From: Isoetes taiwanensis
Lineage: Eukaryota > Streptophyta > Lycopodiopsida > Isoetales > Isoetaceae
Assembly: GCA_021234155.1 (NCBI GenBank)
Contig: JAJEKV010000583.1
Coordinates: 1 to 64,000 of the forward strand
Reading direction: 5' to 3'
DNA length: 64,000 nt
Shown here: positions 44,440-53,872 of the stretch, piece after piece
How the letters are laid out: every line of letters starts with the position of its first letter
Position numbering within the stretch: position 1 is the stretch's first letter
Position numbers and translations under genes: made by a program
Notes under the pieces: generated by a model
The model's database searches: none
Told to the model about the DNA's origin: nothing
Seen by the model: the letters and a program-made list of their open reading frames with translations, nothing else

Positions 44440-46980
44440 GAAGTATGATGTTAGGAAGAACATATAATTTTAAGAACTTATTTAATATTAGCTCATCAGC
44501 CTCAAAATATTGCCACCCAGAATTCCATTACAAGTATTGCATTTACAAATTTCCGTATTCCTTCAAGTGTTTTTTTTTCATAACCATATTGAAATCGAAT
44601 TATTGGCTTATTTAATGGACCCTAAAAAAATTATTAAGTTAATATTATTTAGGGTTAGTTCGAACAGGGTCGACCTGTGCAAAAGGTGCAGCTGCCATGG
44701 TTGAATTCTGGCTCTTCTTCAGAAGGTTCATGGCCTGGCAGATCAACTCCTCTTCGACTTTTATACTATGGCGGATCAGCAATAGCCTAGCCTAAGCGAA
44801 TCCCTCCTCCTTTTGATTTTCCAGGCTCAATCTTCAAGCAAATTAGAGAAATTTGAAATTCTCGTTTGACATTGAAATAGGTTGCAGTGGCCGTATAAAG
44901 CACTAAAAGTTCTTCACGAGGACCTCAACGGTAAAGCAAAAACATGCAAAACATATTGAACAAATCGCGACTGCGATAATTATGATCATGAAGGACCAAT
45001 ATATGTATTTTTTAAGGCACATTTATATAATAAATATACCAATTTCGATCAATTTTATCTGATGGGCTCGCAAAGATCAAGGGGGGTTCACAGTTTTGGG
45101 CGTATAACCCATCTGCATGCACAGGAAGGGGGTTTTTTGGACCCATTTTTGTACATATATCACGGGCAGTGGGGGTCCTTTTTCTGGTATTTTTTGCACT
45201 ATCCTAGGTAATTTTTATTCGAAAGGGGTCAAAATTTGCTTTTAAAGATCCGTATACATGGGGTTTTTTTGCACCCCATGCACGCAGATGGCATATCCCC
45301 CTTATACATGAGTGAATCCCCCTTGGCAAAGATCGCCATTGTGATCTTCTAAAACAAAATATGAGTGCATTGATCTCCAGCATATCCAGAGCATCATACT
45401 AAATCAATGGCTAATATCTTTTTGGCAGGAAAATCCTCTGCCACTTTCTAAGGTCCTCTTCAAACCCATGGTGCGAGACAAAAACACCCCTGCCACAATA
45501 TGGACCCGAAGGTATGGGCTTAAACCATAGCCACTTTCGTCAGCCCTCTGAGGCGGCCAGCCCCGGCTGCATCCCCCTCTACACGCTCTACCTGCCGGGA
45601 ACCAATCCCCCCTCGGTACATGCAAACCAATCTAGGTCCGATTAGAATAAAGCCCCACCGCTTGAACGTAAAACAGAGATCGGAATATTTCTCAGGATTG
45701 ACACCCCCATGAGCTTTCTTTTGTGCGGTCTTATTACGGTACGCGGCAGCTCGAAACTTTGCTCACAAACTAGCACATGCGGTTTAACTCTCTACCTAAA
45801 TCGTTTCCACTTCCTTATTAAAGCTTGAACCCACGAGGAAAGCGAGGGTTTTTTGTGGTTGATGCCACAATCTACAAGGCCTCTGTTGGCACAATCTAAC
45901 CCTTGCCATAACTTTGCGGGAAATATAGCTCTATTAGATCCACGAACACGTAAACTCTCCAACAATAGGGCCGCCCCCTTTCTGCGCGGGATCAATCCTT
46001 TGCCACTGTTTGCCAACAATCAGCAACGATCCAAATCCTTTTGCCACTGTTTGGCAACAACCAGGAACATGCCAGGCATGCCCTTCAACACAAGAATATG
46101 AAGAGCCCTTCTTGGCTTCAACGATGCCTGCGCCTCCTCTCGCTCGCGCTTTTGCAAAAAAAGGGGAGCCCGGCCCTCGAAAAGGAAGTGGCGTGAAACG
46201 CTATCGACGCCCCACAATTTAGCATGAAAAATAGCCAACAATAAACTTGCAAACACATTAAAATTAGAAACTAGACCACTAAAGGGAAACAAGCTGCTCA
46301 AACATGCCAAAATATACCCTTTTTTATACAATACTGCATCAAAATCATAGTCCTAACCACTGATTCCCAAATACCAAACCAAAATCGCAGAAGTTTATGG
46401 GTGCATATTGGGTACCTCATGACAAATATACATTCAATTTAATGGGTCTAAAGTAACCATTCTTGCACTGCGACTCGCATGAAACCAACAAAGCGCCCAT
46501 AGATAGGCTTCTCATTCATCTCAGCAGATTTTCTACAATGGTGGATAGTGGGTAGCCGCACACATGCAAACTACCCACGAAAATAAAGGGAAAATCCAAT
46601 TATATCACTTGGACCCCAAAACAAATACAATGCTAATAGATGAGTGGGTTGATGTACTGCCGAAAGCTTATCACGGGATTAAAAACCCGCCTTTCTGGTT
46701 TTCGAGGAAAAACCCTAGTGATAAGCCCCGGCAAGGGGCTTTAGACAAACGTAAAGGCATAGAATCGCCCCAAAACCCGCCAAGATGGAGAAATTTAAGC
46801 GGATGGCGCCGCCAATCTCATGCACCGCACATCACCAACAACAAAGCGAGAAACATACCAAAGAATAGCATCACCCGATTGGGTGGAAAAAAAAACATCA
46901 CCCACCGGGTGGAAAAACAGAACTTGTACAAAATATAATAAACAAAGAAGGGGAGGGTGGGTTCAAAGAGAATAAGGAAC
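44440..46980. other. Non-coding region, nothing recognised
   Basis: Short frames only. A roughly 30-bp repeat (CCTTTGCCACTGTTTG..AACAA) occurs twice near 45995-46065. Confidence 0.5.
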
Positions 46981-46984
46981 TAGC

Positions 46985-47515
46985 GAGAGAAGAGGAAGCT
47001 ACCGATGAAGCGTCGATGAAGAACTCTCGCAATAAGTAGCAAACGCCCAACCCCGGATGAACGCCCAAAACGATAGCGATGCATGCATCGCGGCGATGCA
47101 ATGCATGCATGTTGCGTTTGAGCAAAGAATGCCGATTCACACGCAAATCGACGACATTCTTACCGCGACCGCATGAAACCAACAAAGCGCTGAATACCAA
47201 AGGACTTCCTAAACAAACTAGGATCGAGGGCGAAGGTCACGGGATGAAGGCTAAAGGCCGGAAAGGACAAAGGAAAGCAACGCCAAATTGGCCAAACCAG
47301 CAGGAAGAAGCCCCCTCCCCTAGAATAAGGTGCTGCCGAGAGAAGAGGAAGCGCCGATGAAAGCGCCGATGAAGAACTCGCAATAAGTAGCAAACGCCAA
47401 CCTGATAAACGGTTCAAAACGCGATGCGATGATGCATTGCACGCGGCCGATGCAATGCATGCATGCTCGTTTGAGCAAGAATGCACATTCGCCACGTATC
47501 GAATCGGCGACGTTA
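46985..47515 (+). repeat. Direct repeat of about 175 bp, 353 bp apart
   Basis: Copies at about 46985-47160 and 47338-47515 share GAGAGAAGAGGAAGC, CGATGAAGAACT, GCAATAAGTAGCAAACGCC, CGATGCAATGCATGCATG and GTTTGAGCAA. Both contain GCATGC-rich self-complementary runs. Confidence 0.75.
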
Positions 47516-47743
47516 CGTAATTACCAAATAAATTTACAATATCCTAAATAAGGTTTTTTTTTTTTTTTTAGCTCGACAGACATCCGGTGATTTTGCGTGG
47601 TCAGGTTCACCTTTATTTTCGTGTGTCTTGTCTTTGGAAAGAAACGCAATGGGGATTTTGTGGACCAGAGAGAGACTGTAAAGCATCCCTGTAGGAAGCA
47701 AGCATGATTCCATACAATTTAGAAGGAAACAAAGAAGAAGAAA

Positions 47744-47814
47744 AATCTGTGAATAACCTGCATCTGTGAATCTGTGAATAAGAATCTGTGAAACAAGAAG
47801 AATAATCTGTGAAT
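47744..47814 (+). repeat. ATCTGTGAA short repeat, five copies
   Basis: Five occurrences of ATCTGTGAA within 71 bases, irregularly spaced. Confidence 0.85.
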
Positions 47815-47853
47815 CACTCATATGCCTGCAAAGATATGGAAAAGGGAAAACTT

Positions 47854-47935
47854 ACCATAAGCATTTCGGCCATAGCCAGTTCCAACATTTCGTCCATAGC
47901 CAATTCCGAAAAAATCTTCTTTCTTGGCCATTGCC
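47854..47935 (-). CDS. Possible small exon with Gly-Tyr repeats
   Basis: On the minus strand an ATG begins MAKKEDFFGIGYGRNVGTGY followed by GRNAYG and a good splice donor (TTATG then GTAAGT). The repeated GYGRN motif is unlikely in random sequence, and related GGCTATGG strings recur on the plus strand at 48.2-48.6 kb. No matching downstream exon was found, so this may be a relic or chance. Confidence 0.25.
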
Positions 47936-48175
47936 AGAGATAAGATGCAGCAAATCCATAAACAAGGATTTTCCATCAATCTCGTTTCTTTTTCTTTGCC
48001 CTAGAAAATAACAGAAGAAGGTGAGATTTTATATCGAGCCAAAAGAAAATAATAAGGATTTCTGGCAAACAATGAGGAGTTCCGGTTATGGTGGCATAGA
48101 ACAGGAAGCAAGATTAAAAGTCGATGGCTAAGCAGACTACAACAGGCCACAACAAGATCTTTAAGACTAGTTCTG

Positions 48176-48560
48176 TGGCGATCCAGAAGCTTCAAATCCG
48201 GCGTGCATCCTCTTGTATGCCGACCCTAATATAAAAGCTCGGTCTATGACGAGCTCAGCTATGGCAAACCAGATGCAAAGCTATGATGAACTCTGGCTAT
48301 GGCGATCCAGCAGCTTTCCTGCTCTTCCTCCCCGTTCATTGGCGATAGATTTTCCATAGATTGAGTTTTGGCTCAGAGATAACAAAGACCTTGGAAATAG
48401 AATCTCATGGATGGCATAGCTCCTTAAAATGCCTGCTCTGCCCATGGCCGCATCTGCCTTCAAAAAAAACCTCTGGCTATGGCGATTTTCGGCGATGGCG
48501 CCCTCTTATTCCTGGCGAAACATGGCTATGGTGATCCAGGCTATGGCAGGCGACCTCCTG
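48176..48560 (+). repeat. Dispersed GGCTATGGCGATCCAG repeats
   Basis: The motif or close variants occur near 48176, 48266, 48294, 48475, 48520 and 48540. The overlapping frame at 48479-48793 (KHGYGDPGYGRRPP) is probably a by-product. Confidence 0.6.
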
Positions 48561-48599
48561 TTCGAGCTTCCTTGTCGTCAAGTGCATGGCCGCTGCTGA

Positions 48600-50640
48600 G
48601 CTGTGCTCATATATATTTAGGTATGACTTTAGTGTCTTATATTCGAATTTCAAATTGTCCCGCCCAACGTGGGCTTGAATTAAAGCGGAACCACTTTTTG
48701 CTTATGGGTCATTCAAAATTCTCAAAATCCTGTTTTTTTACCCAAATAATGAATTCGTGCTTAAATGGGGTTTTCTGGCAAAAACAGACCTAGCTTGGCT
48801 ATGACATGGCCAAATCGGCATGATTATGCTCGATTTTACTCCTTCCTCATCTCTATTTTGTTTTTTACAGGTTAAGCTTCAAGCCCAAGGGGGTTTTCTG
48901 CAGAGAACAGGCCGAAAGCATTTACAGCTTCGATTCTTGGCAACAAGCCAATTTGATATGATTTGAGGATCTTGGCTTTTGCTTTAGTTGCCCTTAATCT
49001 TTCTCAGAACTCTACTGACAGGTAGTACTTCTTATCTAACATAGGAAATTTTGGTTCTACATAAGATTATGGAAGGATGCAAAAACAGCTCTATTTGCAT
49101 GTAAATGAATAGACGAGCAAGCAAAATGCTGACATACTCAGCAGATATATTGTAATCATTTTGTTTACCCAGAATCTACACCAGGAATTTCTGTCAAGGT
49201 AATCCTTGTGAGAAATTGGCTTCAGAATGAAATAGACAGATTTTTTCACTTGGATTTCAAAAAGAAACAAACAAAAACTATTCACTTAAAACTTAATCTC
49301 GCCATATAATCTGAAACAAAAGACATCATACAGTAGCATTGATGGACGATCCGTATCAGGGCACTCAAGCTGGAAGCAGAGAGGACACGAATAGGCAAAA
49401 AAGTGGTTTTTCATTCCAATCAATTCATATTTATACAATTTTAATTCAATCTTGACCGTCGGTAAAATCAATCTAAACCATCCAAATATCATAATATAAC
49501 TTAGCATAGTTTTCATGTCAATTTTCTCTTAGGTCCCAATTTTATAATGATCACAATGGTCTTGCAATTTTCCCATAGAAGGAAAATACACAAATTCTCT
49601 AAAATCTTCATTTTGCCCAAATTTGGCATCCTTGATCTGGACCGTACATAGCAATCCTCGTTTGTGGGGTATGCATGTACAAGTTTTTGTATACTGTATA
49701 TTAAGATTTGTAAAATACTATAAAATTTGAGAGAATGTACTTAATGGTGTTAATTTTATACATGTATTGTAAATATATTTTGGGGGCTCTCGCTGCCCTA
49801 CGTAACCCCCGTGTGAATATGCACCCAAACCAAAGGGGGTTTAAGGGGGATTTTAATTAAAATGTGTTAAATGCAATGGTTAATGTTAATAATGTTAATG
49901 GTAGTTGTGTGTTGATTATTATATTAAAAAAAATTTTGGGCCCTTCGGGCCCTAACTAACGCAAACATAGGTAAATAAAGCCAGTACCACTAGTTCAACA
50001 AAATCAACTATCAAAATAAATACCCCCTTCTATTGTAAACTGCACATTGTCATGCATATGCTAGTGCATATGGTAACATGTGCTGGTATCAATGCAATCC
50101 TGTTTTACCATGGCAAGCATTCATAAGCATATGCATTCATAAGCATATGGCATATGCAAAACAAATTTAATTCTACAAAGAGGGAGCATGAATACAAAAG
50201 AAATGGCAATCATAACCGGTATTGGCATCCACAAATAAGAATATTCATAGGATCAATAAATCATCCCCGAGCTGCTAAGATTGCAAATTCTTCTCTGGAA
50301 AAACCACATTATGGCAATGTTACAGTAGTTTTATAACAAAGTTGGGCAATCCTAATGGTTGTTTCCAGAAGCACATAATCTATAACATCTGGTGCAAGAT
50401 CTCCAACAAATATGGAATGATGTGGACCAGAATCACCACGCCTGTCCCCTATGCCAAAAGATGCCCACAACCGAAAAAGTTATTCACAATTTGGCATTGG
50501 CATTCCATTATAAGTCTGAAGCACTTTCTCTGCTCCAGAATGGGTTAAACCTTGCTGAATGATTGATTTGTTTCAACAAGGCTTCCACATGCCCCAATTT
50601 ATCGAATTAGATGGTCTGACAAGAGAGAAACAGAATCTAA
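48600..50640. other. Non-coding AT-rich region
   Basis: No domain-bearing frame. Contains the GGGCCC hairpin at 49938-49952. Confidence 0.5.
49938..49952. repeat. GGGCCC-TTC-GGGCCC hairpin
   Basis: Perfect 6-bp arms with a 3-base loop, preceded by an A/T run. No flanking gene. Confidence 0.8.
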
Positions 50641-50644
50641 TGAA

Positions 50645-50830
50645 TTATAAACCATCAAACTGTACACCTGCCAGGTCTTGAAGTTTTGTGCACTCTTGAA
50701 GAAGGCCCAAAACAGTGTGTTTGGGTATAGGCATACCTACTGCTGCATCATCTTTGAGGACATGATTGCCTGATGCAACCACACTTGGTTGCTCAGTCCT
50801 TAGCAATCTCTGTTGATAACAACAAACAAA
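50645..50830 (-). pseudogene. PPR-protein-like remnant
   Basis: The minus-strand peptide contains VLGLLQECTKLQDLA, resembling the start of a PPR motif in organelle RNA-editing proteins (pattern LLQxCxxxxxLxxG-x-x-VH). The expected continuation (GKxVH) is replaced by GVQFDGL and a stop. Only one repeat-like segment is present, so this is a fragment at best. Organellar RNA processing would be the role of an intact relative. Confidence 0.35.
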
Positions 50831-51149
50831 CAGACATTCTAACTTGAACAAAATTGTACAGAAAAAAAATGCACCCACGATGAAAATATCTAGCATTATA
50901 AAGTGCCCTACCTAGATGAGGCACTTGACACAAAACAACAAGGCAGAAAAAAAAACCCTGGCCGAAATCTTTGTCTCATAACCATCCATCGGGCCAGCTG
51001 CATTGGATGGCCAAGTATAGAAGCACTAAAAATGCAAAAAAGATTTGCAGCAACCTGCTGTTCAGCCACACTATTATTGAAGCTGCTCCCAACTTCCCTT
51101 CCCGTTCCTGCCATGCATAAAAAGATAGAGATACAAGGTTTGACCATGT

Positions 51150-51542
51150 TTAAAGCACAATCCCATCGTGATACCCTCTTGTGGATCCTTCTCTCGGAAA
51201 CTCTTTCTCCGGGACTCTATCAATCATGTCCGCAAGAGTTCCTTCTTTGGTGGTTGGTGCGGTAGCGTGCGTCATTAATAATGGAATGCTAGGCTCTTCC
51301 CTATCTCCATCTAGTAGAACCAGATTTTCAAGCATCGTGGTGCGGATCTTGTAAAATACATTATTGACAAGAACAACAACAAAAAGAAGGCTTTGCACGC
51401 CTTTTGCTTGTCGATGTCTCTTCCTCGCCAAAAGAATAATCATTGGTGCCATAACATGCTCCGTGGTTATTCCAAAATCCATCCTATAGGATGGCCTCGC
51501 ATCATCTCTTCGAAAGCAAGTCCCATAAATTTCAGGGACCAC
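51150..51542 (-). CDS. Unidentified open frame (130 codons)
   Basis: The frame starts MVPEIYGTCFRRDDARPSYR and includes ITTEHVMAPMIILLARKRHR and ENLVLLDGDREEPSIPLLMT. Composition is protein-like, with a hydrophobic stretch (LLFVVVLVNNVFY), but I do not recognise a family. It lies between the PPR-like remnant and the CP29 pseudogene on the same strand. It could be an exon of a decayed gene. Confidence 0.3.
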   Translation of the reverse strand: MVPEIYGTCFRRDDARPSYRMDFGITTEHVMAPMIILLARKRHRQAKGVQSLLFVVVLVNNVFYKIRTTMLENLVLLDGDREEPSIPLLMTHATAPTTKEGTLADMIDRVPEKEFPREGSTRGYHDGIVL

Positions 51543-52189
51543 GAGCGGAAAGCATTCCCTAATCAGAAAAAATAGATCCCCCGCTAATCAAATTTGCTAG
51601 TGCATGAATGAAGCATGCCCTATGACTAACTATGTTACCTTGAAAGCTGCTACATCACTCAGATCCAATGAAATGGGCACATCCATATAATGCAATCGAT
51701 CCAAATCGGTTGAATGATACGAGACCATGGAGAGGACAAGGAAAATGTGCCAACAATGGAGCCAATGGCTGAACAACAATAAGAAGCAATCGAATGAAAG
51801 TTCAAGAAAAGAAGATATTTTTTTTTATCTTTTTCCCAATAATACTTGTGATCTGAGGTTGGTGTTGCCCATCGCTAAAAGTGAAGATGGTGCAACCTAT
51901 TCTAAGCTGCTTGCAAGAGTTTGTATAAACTAGATTGCAAGTTAAAAAACATCCATCATTACAACCACACTTTTCAAGTCCAAAATAGCCCAAGCCCAGT
52001 CCTGAACCTGCAAAGTCTGGCTGCCTGCAAAGCTCTTAGCTTGCAACAAGATAGCCTAGCTGCCTGCATGCAAACTCTTGGATGTCCTTGTTATTAATGC
52101 AAACTGGAAAATGTAACAAAAGGAAGTTATAGACGCCATGCTAGTTTTACCTGCCGATAGAAAATGTTATCAGCAGAAACTTCAATAAG

Positions 52190-52582
52190 AATAATTGGAA
52201 GGTAACACACTTTCCCGTCTCCACAGCCAAGGCACCAAGAACAACAAGCATAGCCCATCTCCGATGGATGACCCCACATTCTCTAAATCTTTCAATATTC
52301 TCTAAATCTTTCAGAAAATTGCAAATAGGCAAGCGACTCACCAAGAGCAAGGGGGCAATAGTAAGCCAATGAAGGTTCTATCAAGCCATTGTGGCGCCTT
52401 AGCACCAGGAAACCAAAGGGTCTGTCTGAAGTGATGGTTTTTGCAGGCGTGAATGCAAATTTCTGCCCTTTTTTACCCTCACATCTACCATAAAATCTTT
52501 TGAAGGGCCGAACCGAACATTTGTTAATAAAAGTATTTGAAGCTTTCTTGGGAACAGAGGGAGGAAGAGGGCCAGTCGCCAT
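52190..52582 (-). pseudogene. CP29-type chlorophyll a/b-binding protein (LHCB4-like) pseudogene
   Basis: From the ATG at 52582 the frame gives a transit-peptide-like N-terminus. KTITSDRPFGF and PSLAYYCPLALGESLAYLQF follow, aligning with the CP29 N-terminal segment (TTDRPLW...DGSLxGDYGFDPLGLGKP-EYLQF). About 20 bases further, in another frame, ERFRECGVIHRRWAMLVVLG then ALAVETG matches the first helix of LHC proteins (ERFRECELIHGRWAMLxxLG), including the Glu and Arg that ligate chlorophyll and form the helix salt bridge. The stretch between these in CP29 is missing, a 16-base unit (GAAAGATTTAGAGAAT) is duplicated at the junction, and helices two and three are absent. An intact CP29 is a minor photosystem II antenna in the thylakoid. 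This copy is dead. Confidence 0.7.
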
Positions 52583-52984
52583 AGAACACTAAACAACCCT
52601 AAAATATATTATTCGAGACTTGCATGTTCAATTGAATAATATTCAACATTCATAGGTGACCATTGGAAAATGCCCCAAAATCAAAAGGGTCCAAAAAGGG
52701 CGCACTCTAGAAATACTATTTAGTACACCTCATCAAATACAACACTGAAATCATAGAAAAACCTTAGTAAAAATCGTACAAAAACATAAAAAACCCCCAA
52801 GTTATTATGCTACATATTAGTATTCAGCGTCCTCGCGAATATAGTAGTGCAATACTGCTAGGAAAAAAAACCTTGCCCTTTTGGGTTTTCAAGGAAAACT
52901 TTCATAGTAATACAACTACTACCAACATAGAACCCTGTAATGAACTTGCTGGGATGGAGAAAGATGGCCAGCAGTAAAGGAGTG

Positions 52985-53215
52985 ATAAAAATGGAAAAGA
53001 AGAAGAAGAAGAGATTTTAACGTCACGCCACAAGGCAGCGTCCTATCGGACATGTGACACTTTACAACACACCCAGATGGGTCCTGCCCCCACCACTTTA
53101 CATTGCTGAAGTGGGTCCTTCCCCCACCAACTTTACATTGCATGGCCACTTTCACAACGAGGCGTTGAACCCGTGACCTTGGGTAAAGGAAGCAGTGGTA
53201 ATGGTTGTAAGCCAA
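52985..53215 (-). mobile_element. Possible tRNA-derived SINE
   Basis: GGTTCAACGCC (53171-53161, minus strand) fits the B box GGTTCRANNCC exactly. CTTTACCCAAGGTCACG precedes it, as in plant SINE heads, and a candidate A box (TTGGCTTACAACCA) lies about 40 bp upstream. The body contains a duplicated block (CAATGTAAAGT.GGTGGGGG) and ends near a (CTT)n tract at 52992-53012. Confidence 0.4.
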
Positions 53216-53834
53216 AAGAAAATCAGATGAGTATGACTAGAAAAAGGATGATCCTGCATCAGGAAAACAATAAGTTAGCAAAATTTGGCTGCTTTGATGG
53301 TAAAGCTGATATGCACCACTTTATGGATATGGATGAATGGAAAGCATATGGTTGGAATAATTACGAATAACCATGGAAACAAAATTCTCATCAGTATTCT
53401 CGCTAGCAATTGGTGGTGAATGATTTTGCTAGCATAGATATGAATGAGTTATGCAAGTAATGGAAGTGAGATGAACTGAAATCAAGCAGATGCACCTGCA
53501 TCATGTAAAACAAAAAATTAGTAAAGTGGTAAAGCTTACATGGCAGACTTTAATGGATTGACATGGAGTGGATGAGTGTAATGTGAAATGAATTGAAAAA
53601 AAATGGAGACAAGCATGTGGACCTATCATGGAAGCCATAAAAGTTAGTAACAAATTGCTGCCTAGATGCGGGGTTGATTTGGCAGTCTTTATGGATTGAA
53701 TGAGATGTAAGAATGAAAAATAAGATGAATTCGAGTAATACGGAGAGCAAGCAGATGAATAATAAGAAAAATCAAATTCTTTATGCCCTTTTTTTAAGGC
53801 ACTTTTCATAATTTTTCCCTCCCGTATTATGCTA

Positions 53835-53872
53835 CTAGAAAACGTGCCCAGTGTTGCTGGGCTTTTCGTCGA
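53835..53872 (-). mobile_element. Helitron 3' terminus
   Basis: On the minus strand the hairpin GCCCAG-CAACA-CTGGGC is followed by ACGTTTT and CTAG, then T. A GC-rich hairpin shortly before a terminal CTRR inserted next to T is the signature of Helitron 3' ends. The body would extend to higher coordinates. The 5' TC end and any RepHel coding sequence were not found, so the element is probably non-autonomous. Confidence 0.5.

Noticed and set aside
49938-49952. Helitron 3' end at the GGGCCC hairpin
   Set aside because: The sequence after the stem does not give CTRR followed by T on either strand.
52336-52341. Splice donor GTGAGT in the CP29 pseudogene
   Set aside because: The reading through it continues with the expected CP29 residues (YLQF), so it is coding sequence rather than an intron start.
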